From Fluviispira vulneris (GTDB taxonomy: Bacteria; Bdellovibrionota_B; Oligoflexia; Silvanigrellales; Silvanigrellaceae), in assembly GCF_014281055.1 (NCBI RefSeq), contig NZ_JACRSE010000002.1, positions 434,001-498,000 on the forward strand: a DNA stretch of 64,000 bases, read 5' to 3'. The notes below the pieces were generated by a model, which searched no databases, had not been told where the DNA came from, and worked only from the letters and a program-made list of their open reading frames with translations. Made by a program: the position numbers and the translations under genes. How positions within the stretch are numbered: the stretch's first letter is position 1; each line of letters starts with the position of its first letter. Positions 11,425 to 21,216 of this stretch are shown here, in pieces.

Positions 11425-12468
11425 TCAGAAATCTTTTAGTGCTTTTAGCGCAGGAAATAAATGCTGAATTTCAGAAATTTTTAAATTCCCAAAAACTACT
11501 CCGTTTAATGGTTCACTTGATTCAATAACAGGAATATTGAGCTTAAATTGAAGATACTCACTTAAGCCATCAATTAATGTTCCACCTCCAGAAAGAAGAA
11601 TTCCTGTATGGTAGAGATCTCCAACAAGCTCGGGTGGAGAATTTTCAAGTGTTTCTTCAACTAAATTTAATATTTGATTTGCAAATATTAAAAGAATTTT
11701 TGCAATTTCTAAATAATCGAATTCTAGAGTAGATGGAAGTTTTGTTCTTAAAGAGAATCCAGGAATTTTTGTTTTGTGTGATTTTTGTAAGTTTTGTAAG
11801 CTAGTTTGTTGTTTAAGAAGTTCTGCAGTATTTTTTGATATGAGAAAGTCGTAATGATTTCTAAAATACTGAATAATTTCTTGACTACAACTTTCACCCC
11901 CTTTGCGAACGGATTTAAAATTGACGGTTTCACCCATAGAAATAAGTACCGACTCTGTTATTCCACATCCAACATCAACAACCAATTTTCCTTCGGGATT
12001 CCAAACATCAAGTCCAGCTCCGACAGCAGCTGCAAGAGGCTCTTCGACAAGTAATATTTCTCCACTTCCAACAGCTCTGGCCACCTCAAAAAAGGCGCTT
12101 TTTTCAATCTTTGTCGAGTCACTTGGGACGGATATTATAATTCCTCTTCGCTGAATAAAAGTGTCTTTAATAAAGCTTTTTCCACCTCTAAGTAACTCTT
12201 TTATAAGAGTTTGCGCTAAAGATATATCGTGAACCATACCATCCGCTAAGGGGGTTTTCACTTCAATAAAAGAGGGTGCTTTACCTTGCATATGCAATGC
12301 CTGTTTCCCAACAGCAATTTGTTTTTCCCCATTCCTTGTATCATATGCAATTATACTTGGCTCATTAATTAAAATTCCTAAGCCTTTTTTATATATGAGC
12401 GTATTAGCTGTCCCAAGATCAATAAATGTGTCATATATTATTTTCTTGGAGATAAAAAAATTGAACAT
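11425..12468 (-). CDS. Divergent MreB-like actin homologue
   Basis: Actin-fold ATPase that would polymerise under the membrane and guide cell-wall synthesis. Blocks match MreB in order: phosphate-1 DLGTANTLIY, INEPSIIAYD, ISVPSDSTKIEKSAFFEVA, LVEEPLAAAVGAGL, phosphate-2 VVDVGCGITESVLIS and the adenosine loop GILLSGGGTLIDGL. In ordinary MreB phosphate-2 reads DIGGGTTE, so Gly to Cys and Thr to Ile changes are present. Sequence after about residue 210 is much less conserved. No mreC, mreD or rodA is nearby, so it is probably an extra paralogue. A TATAAT (12512 to 12507) lies upstream, with GGGAAA as ribosome site. Confidence 0.82.
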   Translation of the reverse strand: MFNFFISKKIIYDTFIDLGTANTLIYKKGLGILINEPSIIAYDTRNGEKQIAVGKQALHMQGKAPSFIEVKTPLADGMVHDISLAQTLIKELLRGGKSFIKDTFIQRRGIIISVPSDSTKIEKSAFFEVARAVGSGEILLVEEPLAAAVGAGLDVWNPEGKLVVDVGCGITESVLISMGETVNFKSVRKGGESCSQEIIQYFRNHYDFLISKNTAELLKQQTSLQNLQKSHKTKIPGFSLRTKLPSTLEFDYLEIAKILLIFANQILNLVEETLENSPPELVGDLYHTGILLSGGGTLIDGLSEYLQFKLNIPVIESSEPLNGVVFGNLKISEIQHLFPALKALKDF

Positions 12469-12554
12469 TTTAGATTTCCCAGTTCTTTTAACTTAAGATA
12501 ACTCATATTATAGCAAAGAATACAAATTGTATTTTCAAAAGTTGATCATATGAC

Positions 12555-12588
12555 ATTATTCCAAAAACTCAATCGTTTTCGGAATAAT
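12555..12588. other. Strong hairpin between plsB and the mreB-like gene
   Basis: Arms ATTATTCCAAAAAC (12555-12568) and GTTTTCGGAATAAT (12575-12588) pair over 14 positions with one mismatch and a six-base loop. No T-run follows on either strand, so it is not a classical terminator. It lies in the 206-base gap that separates the end of plsB from the start of the mreB-like gene (both minus), upstream of the predicted -10. It could be an operator or an RNA-processing element. Confidence 0.45.
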
Positions 12589-12674
12589 TATCTTGAGGGG
12601 GTGTTTCTGGTAATTTTAAAAAATAATTTAAAAAGTTCTAGATAATAAAAATTAAATTAATTATCAATGCAATA

Positions 12675-15356
12675 TTAGGGAACGAAATCGCTCCACAAGG
12701 TTACATCAAGAAAGTCTGAAAATGCATTCAATGAAGTTGCATTTAAAGAGAATTTGATATTTTTATGAGGAATAAAAACTCCTGCCTTAAAATAAGATTC
12801 AAAAGTTCTTTGGGCAAAAACTTTGGAAAATATTGGAGGTTGTATAGCAATAGTTCTTAAAAATGCAGCTGAATGTGTTGTAATTGTTTTTTGAATCAAT
12901 TCATCACGTGTAAAAGAACCTTTTTCTTTTACAAGTTCAATTGCTGTTGCTAACTGGATTCCATATAATTCTATTTCTGGTTTAACGATTCGAGATAAAA
13001 ATTCTAATGAATTTAAAATAGAATTTTCTTTCGAAAGAATGATTAAATCATTTTCAATTTTTATAAACTGCAATTGAATAAAAATATTTAAGCAAGATTG
13101 AGTTATTAACTGGCTTGAAGTTTTACTATCCCAATAAAGATCATCTTGCCAAATTCGGCGTATTGACGACATTTTTCCTTCAAGTTGGTCGACATGGTAT
13201 TGATTTTTTTCGCTAAGAAGAATAGCTGCAATAATACCAAACGGAGCAAGAATATGAAAGATAGTGCCTCTATACCACCATAAATTCATTTCCTTTTCAT
13301 CATTTCTTGTGAATTCAAATTCATTATTGTTATTCTTTATTTTTTTCATCAACGACCAGCGTTCACCTGCATTAAATATTTGATTAGCTAAGTTGATAAT
13401 CGAGTTTGAATCATTATCAGAAAGTATAATTTCGGTGGTCGAACTTAACGCACTCTCTGAGTCATTATTTTGATAATGGCTCATTAGATATGAAAGAGAA
13501 TTATCTGCATTTGAACTGGTTGATATCTTCCAATTCAATGGTTTAGCCAATGAATTAATCAAATAATGTAGTAATATCACTTGAAATTGAAGACTTTTGT
13601 ATTGAATACATTTTTCTTGTGATGTGAGAAGGCATGCTGCTAAAAGAGAAGTATCAGAAGCCGTCGCTGCTCCATTTATTTTTTGATTCACTCTTTTTGA
13701 TAAATATTTCACAAAACCTTGAACTTGTGGATCTCTTGCGTCAAAGTTTTCAGGTAAATATGTTAAGTTATCAGGCAATGCTTTTCCAGGATCAACATGA
13801 AATTCTGAATTGGATTCTTTTTTTATTTTCTCAATATATTCTTTCCAAATATCACCGATGCGCAAAGGATCTCCAAAAGAAACATCGACACTGCCATAAT
13901 TGGTAAATATTTTTCTGACACCATTTAAAAATTGTAATGCATTTTCTTTTTGTTTTTTTGCACCCTTCAATTCCTTCGCATATGTATCGTCTTCCATCAC
14001 CTTATCATAACCAAAATAAACAGGAACAATATAAGTATTTTCTGCTTTACGCGTAAGTATACTTTGAACACAAATACTTAGCATACCAACCTTAGGTTGA
14101 AGTAATTTTCCTATTCGACTTCTTCCTCCTTCATGGAAAAACTCAACTGGAAAACTATTTTGCAAAAGAAAATTTACATATTCTGTAAAAGTATGAGCAT
14201 AAATGCGGTTGCCTGCAAAACTTCTTCTGATAAAAAAGGCTCCTCCCTTTCTTAGAATAGAACCAATTGGCCAAAAATTTAGATTTATTCCAGCTGCAAT
14301 ATGAGGAATAACAAAACCTTTTTTAAATAAAACGTAAGAGAGAAGGAGATAATCAAAATGGCTTCTATGACTTGGCATCCATAGAATTTGTCCATCTTTT
14401 GCAACTCGTTCAATATGCTCAAAATTACGAACACGAACACCTTCAAATATTTTAGTCCAAATAAAGTCAAAGACTTTCTCGAGCGCACGAATTGTCACGT
14501 AATTATAATTTGCACCAATTTCGCGAATGTATCGAACGATTTGTTGTTCTGTTTTTAATGGATTATCTGAAGATTGAATGAAATTTTTTGTAGATTGGCT
14601 GTTTAGAATCCATTGACTGATTTTTTCATTATCATACAAAGCTGGGCCAAATGCTGCAGCCCTTTCTTTTGCAAATTCGATATTAAAAAGTCGCCGCATT
14701 TTTCGTGCATTTTCATACTCTATTTCAATATTTTCATTGTTATCTTGGGTGGTTATGGCAGTTGTTGTTTCAGTTTTATTTGTTTCAAAATTTTGCAGTT
14801 CTATGAGAGGGGAATGAAATATTTTTCCGAAAGAAATATTGACTTCACCACGATGCAGCGCAAGCATAAATAATTTTTGTAGACCATTCCCTGTACCATC
14901 ATCAGGAAATAATGAACGTAAGAAAAAACTTTTTTCATGTCTCTCTGGTGCTCGACTCCAAAAAATACTAACAGGAATAAATATTAATTTTTCACTTTTA
15001 GCACGTGGATCATTGCGAATAAGTCGAACAAAATCACTTAAAAAATTATCTCTGGAGGAGTTGGAAAATATAAGTGAACTTGTTTTAATCGCCATGAGTG
15101 CGGATGAGCGAAAACGTTTTGGTTTTGCTTCTAATGTCACTTTTTTTAGTGCAAATTCATTGAGAGCTTTATTCAATACAAGCGTATCTATGATAGACAT
15201 TCTTGGAAGGACATAAACTACAGATTTGTTATTCAGGGTTTCTTGTATACTCTCTTTTGAAATCGATTTTGGGTAAATGCGTATTCGCATAAATGAAGCG
15301 AGCGGTGAAATGAGCCAAGCCCAGCGTCTAAAATGAATGCCTAACATGGAATACAT
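12675..15356 (-). CDS. plsB: Glycerol-3-phosphate 1-O-acyltransferase PlsB
   Basis: Membrane-associated enzyme that puts the first acyl chain on glycerol-3-phosphate using acyl-CoA or acyl-ACP. All acyltransferase blocks are visible: I PSHRSHFDYLLLSYV (HX4D), II GGAFFIRRSF, III FFHEGGRSRIGK and IV IVPVYFGYDKV. 893 aa is somewhat longer than E. coli PlsB (807). It starts 20 bases after the panC stop with GGAG upstream, so it may be the distal gene of the liv-panC operon. It is followed by a 206-base gap. Confidence 0.93.
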   Translation of the reverse strand: MYSMLGIHFRRWAWLISPLASFMRIRIYPKSISKESIQETLNNKSVVYVLPRMSIIDTLVLNKALNEFALKKVTLEAKPKRFRSSALMAIKTSSLIFSNSSRDNFLSDFVRLIRNDPRAKSEKLIFIPVSIFWSRAPERHEKSFFLRSLFPDDGTGNGLQKLFMLALHRGEVNISFGKIFHSPLIELQNFETNKTETTTAITTQDNNENIEIEYENARKMRRLFNIEFAKERAAAFGPALYDNEKISQWILNSQSTKNFIQSSDNPLKTEQQIVRYIREIGANYNYVTIRALEKVFDFIWTKIFEGVRVRNFEHIERVAKDGQILWMPSHRSHFDYLLLSYVLFKKGFVIPHIAAGINLNFWPIGSILRKGGAFFIRRSFAGNRIYAHTFTEYVNFLLQNSFPVEFFHEGGRSRIGKLLQPKVGMLSICVQSILTRKAENTYIVPVYFGYDKVMEDDTYAKELKGAKKQKENALQFLNGVRKIFTNYGSVDVSFGDPLRIGDIWKEYIEKIKKESNSEFHVDPGKALPDNLTYLPENFDARDPQVQGFVKYLSKRVNQKINGAATASDTSLLAACLLTSQEKCIQYKSLQFQVILLHYLINSLAKPLNWKISTSSNADNSLSYLMSHYQNNDSESALSSTTEIILSDNDSNSIINLANQIFNAGERWSLMKKIKNNNNEFEFTRNDEKEMNLWWYRGTIFHILAPFGIIAAILLSEKNQYHVDQLEGKMSSIRRIWQDDLYWDSKTSSQLITQSCLNIFIQLQFIKIENDLIILSKENSILNSLEFLSRIVKPEIELYGIQLATAIELVKEKGSFTRDELIQKTITTHSAAFLRTIAIQPPIFSKVFAQRTFESYFKAGVFIPHKNIKFSLNATSLNAFSDFLDVTLWSDFVP

Positions 15357-15376
15357 ATAAATTCATCTCCAATAAA

Positions 15377-16294
15377 CTAACCTAATGCCCTCTTGATAAG
15401 CTCATTGAGAGCATCAATTTGGGAAGAATCGTTGCCGAGAACGATATTGTCAATAAGGCGAGTCTTGGATCCATCTATTTCAATAAATTGGGCTATCGCT
15501 AGGACGCATTCTGCGTTAAGGCTATCTTCATATTTTTGAGTTATATCAGAGATCAGGCGGAATTCTAGGTACTGAGGGATGAGATTTTCTTTTTTTAATT
15601 CTGCAAGGCACAATTCGTCTAGTTTATTGACAGATCGTTCGCCAGCAAGAAAAGCTTTTGCAACGAGAGCCAGAGCTTTTGGGATAGCAACTGCTTTTCT
15701 TCGTCCTTCTGGACTTAAATAGCGATTGCGACTGCTTAAAGCGAGGCCATCTTTTTCCCTTACAGTAGGGCACGATAGAATTTGGGTACGAAAGAGTAAA
15801 TCGGTGGCCATTTTTCTTACGACTTGGACCTGTTGAAAATCTTTTTGGCCTAAATAGAGTTTATTTGCTTGAGTTAAATTAATTAATAAAGCAAGTACTG
15901 TAGAAACACCATCAAAATGTCCAGGTCTAAATGCTCCACATAGGACTTCAGTCAATCCGGTTACTTTAACCTCGGTTTTAAAATTGAGTGGATACATTTC
16001 CTCTACCGTCGGAGCAAAAAGTAATGTTGCATTGCATTTATCGCAAAGTTCTGAATCACTTTGAAACGTTCTTGGGTAGTTCGCCAAATCTTCATGAATA
16101 GAGAATTGTTTTGGATTAACGAATATTGAAACGATAGTACAATCATTTTCATTCACAGATTGGCGGATAAGACTTGCGTGTCCCTCGTGAAGTGCTCCCA
16201 TTGTTGGGACAAAACCAATCGTTTTTCTTTTTTCTTTTTGTTCATCAACATATTGCATGAGCTCTTTTTTGCGCGTGATAATAATGAGTGGCAT
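15377..16294 (-). CDS. panC: Pantothenate synthetase
   Basis: Joins pantoate and beta-alanine with ATP to make pantothenate, the CoA precursor. Blocks: PTMGALHEGHASLIR (nucleotide-binding HxGH), SIFVNPKQF, CGAFRPGHFDGVSTVL, YLGQKDFQQVQVVR and SSRNRYLSPEGR. It has 305 residues, about 20 more than E. coli, mostly at the C-terminus. It starts six bases after the livF stop, and its AGGAGGG ribosome site lies within the last codons of livF, so it is almost certainly co-transcribed with the amino-acid transporter. Confidence 0.95.
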   Translation of the reverse strand: MPLIIITRKKELMQYVDEQKEKRKTIGFVPTMGALHEGHASLIRQSVNENDCTIVSIFVNPKQFSIHEDLANYPRTFQSDSELCDKCNATLLFAPTVEEMYPLNFKTEVKVTGLTEVLCGAFRPGHFDGVSTVLALLINLTQANKLYLGQKDFQQVQVVRKMATDLLFRTQILSCPTVREKDGLALSSRNRYLSPEGRRKAVAIPKALALVAKAFLAGERSVNKLDELCLAELKKENLIPQYLEFRLISDITQKYEDSLNAECVLAIAQFIEIDGSKTRLIDNIVLGNDSSQIDALNELIKRALG

Positions 16295-16300
16295 AAAAAA

Positions 16301-17008
16301 CTACCCTCCTAGATAAGCTCTTTGAACATCATCATCAAATAAGAGGGATTGAGCATCACCTTTTTTAATTACCGAGCCAAGCTCTAAAACATATGCTCTG
16401 TGAGAAATTTTCAAAGCCAAACGGGCATTTTGTTCTGCGAGTAGAATAGTCATTCCTTCACGATTGAGTTCTGAAATAATTTTAAATATTTGTTGAACAA
16501 TAAGTGGGGCAATCCCTAAGCTAGGTTCATCTAAAAGCAGTAATTTAGGTTTAGCCATCAATGCGCGGGCTATGGCTAACATTTGCTGTTCACCACCTGA
16601 GAGGAGAATGGATTTTTGGGCCATGCGCTCTCCTAATCGGGGAAACCAAGCGACCATTCTGTCAATATCGTTCTGAACTTCTTGAGATGATTTTTTTGTA
16701 CAAAAAGCTCCCATCAAAAGATTTTCTTTAACTGTCATATCTGGAAAAACCATACGGCCTTCAGGAGATTGACTCACTCCAAGTTTTACAATTTCATGTG
16801 ACTCTAAGTTTGAAATGTTATTTTTATTAAAAAATATTTTACCACTCTTCGATTTAACAAGGCCGGATAATGTTCTTAAAAAAGTTGTTTTTCCTGCTCC
16901 ATTACTTCCAACTAAGGAAACAATTTCATTTTGAAAAATTTCAAAATTAATATTTTTTAATGCTTGAATAGCTCCGTAATTAACAGATAAATTCTCAACG
17001 AGCAACAT
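16301..17008 (-). CDS. livF: Branched-chain amino acid ABC transporter, ATPase LivF
   Basis: Cytoplasmic ATPase of a high-affinity branched-chain amino acid importer. Walker A GSNGAGKTT, signature LSGGEQQMLAIARAL, Walker B LLLLDEPSLG, then a switch His replaced by Gln context (LLAEQNARLAL), which is typical of LivF. 235 aa is normal. Its start overlaps the end of livG by 14 bases. Confidence 0.93.
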   Translation of the reverse strand: MLLVENLSVNYGAIQALKNINFEIFQNEIVSLVGSNGAGKTTFLRTLSGLVKSKSGKIFFNKNNISNLESHEIVKLGVSQSPEGRMVFPDMTVKENLLMGAFCTKKSSQEVQNDIDRMVAWFPRLGERMAQKSILLSGGEQQMLAIARALMAKPKLLLLDEPSLGIAPLIVQQIFKIISELNREGMTILLAEQNARLALKISHRAYVLELGSVIKKGDAQSLLFDDDVQRAYLGG

Positions 17009-17804
17009 TTAATGTATCCTTAATAATAAAATCATCTTCAACATCTGAACCAAGATATGCTTCAATCACTTCATGGTTTGTTTGAATAACATCAGGGGTT
17101 CCCTCAGCTATGACGCTGCCATAGTTTAGAACGGTTATATTTTCGCATAAATTCATAACGAATTTCATGTCATGTTCTATAAGTAAAACAGATATTTTTT
17201 GTTCAGATATTTTTTGCACAAGTTCTTGTAACGCAATTTTTTCTGTTGGATTCATGCCTGCTGCAGGTTCATCTAGTAAAAGCAAATGTGGGTCAGTCAT
17301 CAGAGCTCTTGCAATTTCTAATTTTCTTTGCATTCCGTAAGGAAGAGAAACTGCAGGAAAGTCTTTAAATTTTTCGAGTCCACAAAACTGAAGGAGTTTA
17401 TTTGCTTTATTTAATATTTCTTTTTCTTGCTTCATCGCTTTAGGTAACAAAAATAAAGATGAAAAAAATGTTCCTTCTCTTTTAATGCAAGCTCCGGCAA
17501 TTACGTTTTCTATGACGTTCATATTTGCAAATAAACGTATATTTTGGAAAGTGCGAGCAACCTTCTGATGAGCTATAACATGAGTAGGTGTTCCAACAAG
17601 TTCCTTGTTATTTACTTTTACCGAACCAGAAAATGGTTTATAAACTCCGGTAATAATATTAAAAACTGTTGTTTTACCTGCACCATTTGGCCCAATAACT
17701 CCTGATATGCCACCTTCTCGAACATTTATATAGAAATCATTTAATGCGACAAGTCCGCCAAATTTTACTGTTACGTTTGAAATAGAAAGGATATTATTAG
17801 TCAT
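16995..17804 (-). CDS. livG: Branched-chain amino acid ABC transporter, ATPase LivG
   Basis: Second ATPase of the importer. Walker A GPNGAGKTT, Walker B LLLLDEPAAGMNPTE, switch LLIEHDMKFVMNLCE; the signature loop reads LPYGMQRKLEIARAL, the usual LivG variant of LSGGQ. 269 aa is normal. The C-terminal tail (about residues 245-269) is slightly extended and acidic. It overlaps livM by eight bases and livF by 14, showing tight coupling within the operon. Confidence 0.93.
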   Translation of the reverse strand: MTNNILSISNVTVKFGGLVALNDFYINVREGGISGVIGPNGAGKTTVFNIITGVYKPFSGSVKVNNKELVGTPTHVIAHQKVARTFQNIRLFANMNVIENVIAGACIKREGTFFSSLFLLPKAMKQEKEILNKANKLLQFCGLEKFKDFPAVSLPYGMQRKLEIARALMTDPHLLLLDEPAAGMNPTEKIALQELVQKISEQKISVLLIEHDMKFVMNLCENITVLNYGSVIAEGTPDVIQTNHEVIEAYLGSDVEDDFIIKDTLNVAR

Positions 17805-18756
17805 TTGTCTTTCTCATTTTGTTTATTCTCTCAAATAAAGAAGCAACACCTTTTGGATTAAGGAGCATTATAAAAACAACAAGAACAGAAAATATAAGTG
17901 TTCTATTCGATAAAATAGAGTCAATTATTGGGATGAGCGAAGGTAACAAAAATCCTTTATCAGACATAATCAATAAATATGGATTAATCAGTTGAGGAAT
18001 GAAGCGCAATACTTCTGGAATTATAACTATAATAAACGCTCCAAAAATACTTCCAAATACACTATACATTCCGCCAATGACAACTGCTAGTACGAGAACG
18101 ACACTATTGTAAAATCCTGCTTCATCAGGGCTGATAAATTGGAGAGTATGTGCATAGAATACACCTGCTAAACCTGCAAGAGAGCTACCTAATAGAAAAG
18201 AAATTAATTTTGTTTTGTAAATATTAATACCTAGGCTTCTAGCAGATATCTCATCATCACGGGTTGCTCTGACTGCATAGCCTAAATTAGTTTTATAAAA
18301 CCTTATTATAAATAAAAAGATTAAGACCATAATAGAAAAAATAAGGAGTGGAGAACCTAATTTAGGTATGTCTTTAAAACCTCTCGTTCCACCAACAAAA
18401 TCTAGGTTTTTAAAAAAAGTAGCTACAATTTCACCGACTCCTAAGGTTGCCATCGCTAAATAATCACCCCGTAACTTTAAGCAGGGTATAGCCACTATTA
18501 ATCCAGTAAGTGCTGCAGCAATCATGCCAACAAGGCATGCGCATATTAATAAAAGAGACGTATCATTTATTCCTAATAAAGGAGCTAGGAATACGGTGAA
18601 CATTGCAGATGTGTATCCACCGACCGTGTAAAATGCGGCATGACCAAGGGAAAGTAAACCTGTTCCACCTAAAATCAATTGTAAACTCATTGCTTGAATA
18701 GCAAGAATAGAAAACATAATAAAAGGCAATTGACTATAATTTAAAAAATCTATCAT
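17797..18756 (-). CDS. livM: Branched-chain amino acid ABC transporter, permease LivM
   Basis: Inner-membrane permease with about nine hydrophobic segments. Family marks: LSLGHAAFYTVGGY near residue 35, LKLRGDYLAMATLGVGEIV, GGTRGF, AVRATRDDEISARSLGIN (the ATPase-docking loop) and SLAGLAGVFYAHTLQFISPDE. It lies five bases after livH and overlaps livG. Confidence 0.93.
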   Translation of the reverse strand: MIDFLNYSQLPFIMFSILAIQAMSLQLILGGTGLLSLGHAAFYTVGGYTSAMFTVFLAPLLGINDTSLLLICACLVGMIAAALTGLIVAIPCLKLRGDYLAMATLGVGEIVATFFKNLDFVGGTRGFKDIPKLGSPLLIFSIMVLIFLFIIRFYKTNLGYAVRATRDDEISARSLGINIYKTKLISFLLGSSLAGLAGVFYAHTLQFISPDEAGFYNSVVLVLAVVIGGMYSVFGSIFGAFIIVIIPEVLRFIPQLINPYLLIMSDKGFLLPSLIPIIDSILSNRTLIFSVLVVFIMLLNPKGVASLFERINKMRKTND

Positions 18757-18761
18757 AGATA

Positions 18762-19637
18762 TTAAACTTTAACTAGCTGTGTTCGCCCTAATATCCCTTG
18801 TGGTCTTATTAGAAGAACGAGAATTAAAATGACGAAAGCAAAGCCATCTTTATAAGTAGAGAGCCCATAGCTCACTAGCATGCTTTCAGAAATACCAAGA
18901 ACAAGTCCGCCTAAAACAGCGCCTCGAATTTCTCCAATACCTCCTAAAACAGCAGCAGCAAACGCTTTCAAACCCGCATTGACACCCATGAGAGGAAAGA
19001 TTTGATTTGTTGCCATTCCTTGAATTGTTCCTGCTACAACAGCAAGAATAGCACCTATAAAAAAAGTTAAACTAACAGTACGATTAAATGGCACACCGCA
19101 TAAGCGAGAGGCATCGGCATGCATTGCTAAAGCACGGATTCCAGTTCCCGCTTTTGTTTTAAATAAAAATAATTCTAGTAAAAATGCCAGTAATAAAGTC
19201 AAAGAAAAAATTCCAATGTCTCGAATTCGAACAAAAAGTTCTCCAAAAGTTAAAATATTTCCGGGGATATTTATCGGAAAACTGAGTGAGTTCGGAGAAA
19301 ATAAAACTTGGATAATGTTTTGTAAAAATAAACTTATAGCCACAGCAGTGATGAGAGGAGCTAAGCGACTGTGCTTCCGCAACGGCTTATATGCAACTCT
19401 TTCAATGACAACAGCAATAGTGCCAACGCTTAAAAGAGAAAATAAAATTGCAACCCAGAGAGGTGCTCCGAGGGTGAGAAAAAGCATGACAAAATAAGCG
19501 CCAAGCATAAATAACTCACCATGCGCAAAGTTAACAAATTGGAGAACGCCAAAAACCATTGAATAGCCAATTGCGATAAGTGCGTAAAGACTTCCAATTG
19601 CGATACCATCGATGATTGCTTGTGTAAAATCTAGCAT
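18762..19637 (-). CDS. livH: Branched-chain amino acid ABC transporter, permease LivH
   Basis: Inner-membrane permease partner of LivM, about eight hydrophobic segments. Family marks: GSLYALIAIGYSMVFGVLQF, NFAHGELFMLGAY, GIRALAMHADASRLCGV (ATPase-docking loop) and FAAAVLGGIGEIRGAVLGG. 291 aa is normal. It starts 42 bases after the first binding-protein gene, the distance expected for co-transcription. Confidence 0.93.
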   Translation of the reverse strand: MLDFTQAIIDGIAIGSLYALIAIGYSMVFGVLQFVNFAHGELFMLGAYFVMLFLTLGAPLWVAILFSLLSVGTIAVVIERVAYKPLRKHSRLAPLITAVAISLFLQNIIQVLFSPNSLSFPINIPGNILTFGELFVRIRDIGIFSLTLLLAFLLELFLFKTKAGTGIRALAMHADASRLCGVPFNRTVSLTFFIGAILAVVAGTIQGMATNQIFPLMGVNAGLKAFAAAVLGGIGEIRGAVLGGLVLGISESMLVSYGLSTYKDGFAFVILILVLLIRPQGILGRTQLVKV

Positions 19638-19679
19638 GTTACTTCTGTTACCTTAAAAAAGTCAGTTTTAGTGAGATGA

Positions 19680-20852
19680 CTATTGTGGATTTATGCTTGC
19701 TTTAAATTTATATCCATTTTGAATATATTCAAGTATAACTGCCGGTTTTATCGGATTATGGTTTTTATCCATAGTAATGGTTCCTGTTATACCTTTAAAG
19801 TTTTTTAATTTAGCTAATGCAGTATTGATTTCTTCAGAAGTTATAGCTTCTGATTTTTTAGATTTGGCTGCTTTGATTTCAGTAATTACACTATGAATAA
19901 TTTTATAAGAATCATAGCCTAATGCTGCATGTGCACTTGGCATTGCTTTGTATTCAGCTTGATAAGCATCGACAAAGGCTTTGACGTGTGGATTAACATT
20001 ATTTTCTGAATCTTTACTTTCCGGTGAATAAAAATGAGTCGAAATAATTCCACCATTAACAGCCTCTTTGGCTATTGATCTTAGGTCTGGTGTGTACCAT
20101 CCATCACCACCAAGTTTTTTAGATTTTATACCAAGATCTTCTGCTTCCCGTAAGATGACTCCAACCTGTTGATGAAATCCGGGAATATAAAGAATATCAG
20201 GTTTTGATCTGCGCACATCACCGAGTTGCGATGTAAAGCTTGTGTCTTTTTGTGAATACTTTAAAACTTTTAAAATTTTTCCACCTTCGTTTTCAAAAGT
20301 AGCTTTAAAATTATTGCTTAGTCCTTTGCTGTAATCAGAATCTGAGTCTTCAAGGATAATAGCATTTTTTGCATTTAAATGTTCTTTAGCATATTTTGCC
20401 ATAACGACACCTTGGAAACTGTCGATAAAACAAGTTCTATAAATATATTTTTTTCCTAAAGTGACAGTGTCATTTGTCGCAGCAGGAGAGAGCATTGGAA
20501 TTTTAGCTTTTTCAGAAATGGAAGCTGCGGCAATTGCGTTGGAGCTAATTACTTCTGCAATTACGACATTTACTCGGTCTGAAGTGATTAATTTATTCAT
20601 TCCTTTAGCAGCTTCTACAGGGGTACTTTGAGTGTCTTCTACAACTATTTTTAAATCGATATCTGAAGAAGAGAGTTCCTGCCGAGCGAGATCAATTCCA
20701 TTTTTTGCTTCTTTACCATAAAAAGCCTGGGAACCCGTTAAAGGTAACAGAACTCCTACTTTTGCATCGATAGCCAAAGCGTGAGTGTTTGTCGCAAAAG
20801 CTATAAAAGATGTAAAAGCGCAAGTTATAATTTTGGTACATTTTAATTTCAT
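19680..20852 (-). CDS. Amino-acid-binding periplasmic protein 1 (LivJ/LivK type)
   Basis: Periplasmic receptor that hands ligand to LivHM. Signal peptide ends near THALA (residues 24-28). The mature protein begins AKVGVLLPLTGSQAFYGKEA, standard for type I periplasmic binding proteins, with SPAATNDTV, FHQQVGVILREA and DGWYTPDL farther on. 390 aa is normal. AGAGGAGA precedes the ATG. This is the copy closest to livH. It is clearly homologous along its length to the next two upstream genes. Ligand could be branched-chain amino acids or other amino acids. Confidence 0.9.
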   Translation of the reverse strand: MKLKCTKIITCAFTSFIAFATNTHALAIDAKVGVLLPLTGSQAFYGKEAKNGIDLARQELSSSDIDLKIVVEDTQSTPVEAAKGMNKLITSDRVNVVIAEVISSNAIAAASISEKAKIPMLSPAATNDTVTLGKKYIYRTCFIDSFQGVVMAKYAKEHLNAKNAIILEDSDSDYSKGLSNNFKATFENEGGKILKVLKYSQKDTSFTSQLGDVRRSKPDILYIPGFHQQVGVILREAEDLGIKSKKLGGDGWYTPDLRSIAKEAVNGGIISTHFYSPESKDSENNVNPHVKAFVDAYQAEYKAMPSAHAALGYDSYKIIHSVITEIKAAKSKKSEAITSEEINTALAKLKNFKGITGTITMDKNHNPIKPAVILEYIQNGYKFKASINPQ

Positions 20853-21216
20853 TTAACGATTCTCCTCTAAATTTTGCTTTTTATAAAAGCTTTTATTAAG
20901 TGCGATATTAAAAATAATAATTAATAAAAATAGAATTAAAAAAATTAATTCATTTGAATATAATATTTTTAAATTCTCCTTATTAATTATCAATTATACA
21001 CAAAATACCACGACTTAATACACCAACTCCATATGGTATAGCTAAAATAAGTATCACTCATTTTGTTAAAGAGCAAATAAGCACAATACAAATAAATACA
21101 AATTCAAGCACCTTCCATAACCAAAAAATTCCCCATTTTGATTTAAAAATAATCAAAAAGTGAAATTCAAAATTAATTATTTTTGTAAAACGGAGAATTA
21201 ATTTTCAGCAATTTAT
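20853..21216. other. Intergenic region between two binding-protein genes
   Basis: 364 AT-rich bases with no credible gene. It holds one 10-base A/T-only inverted repeat (AAAATTAATT 21169-21178 with AATTAATTTT 21196-21205) just after the stop of binding protein 2, a weak candidate for a transcription attenuator. A promoter for the downstream livK-livHMGF part could lie here, but no good -35/-10 pair stands out. Confidence 0.4.
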
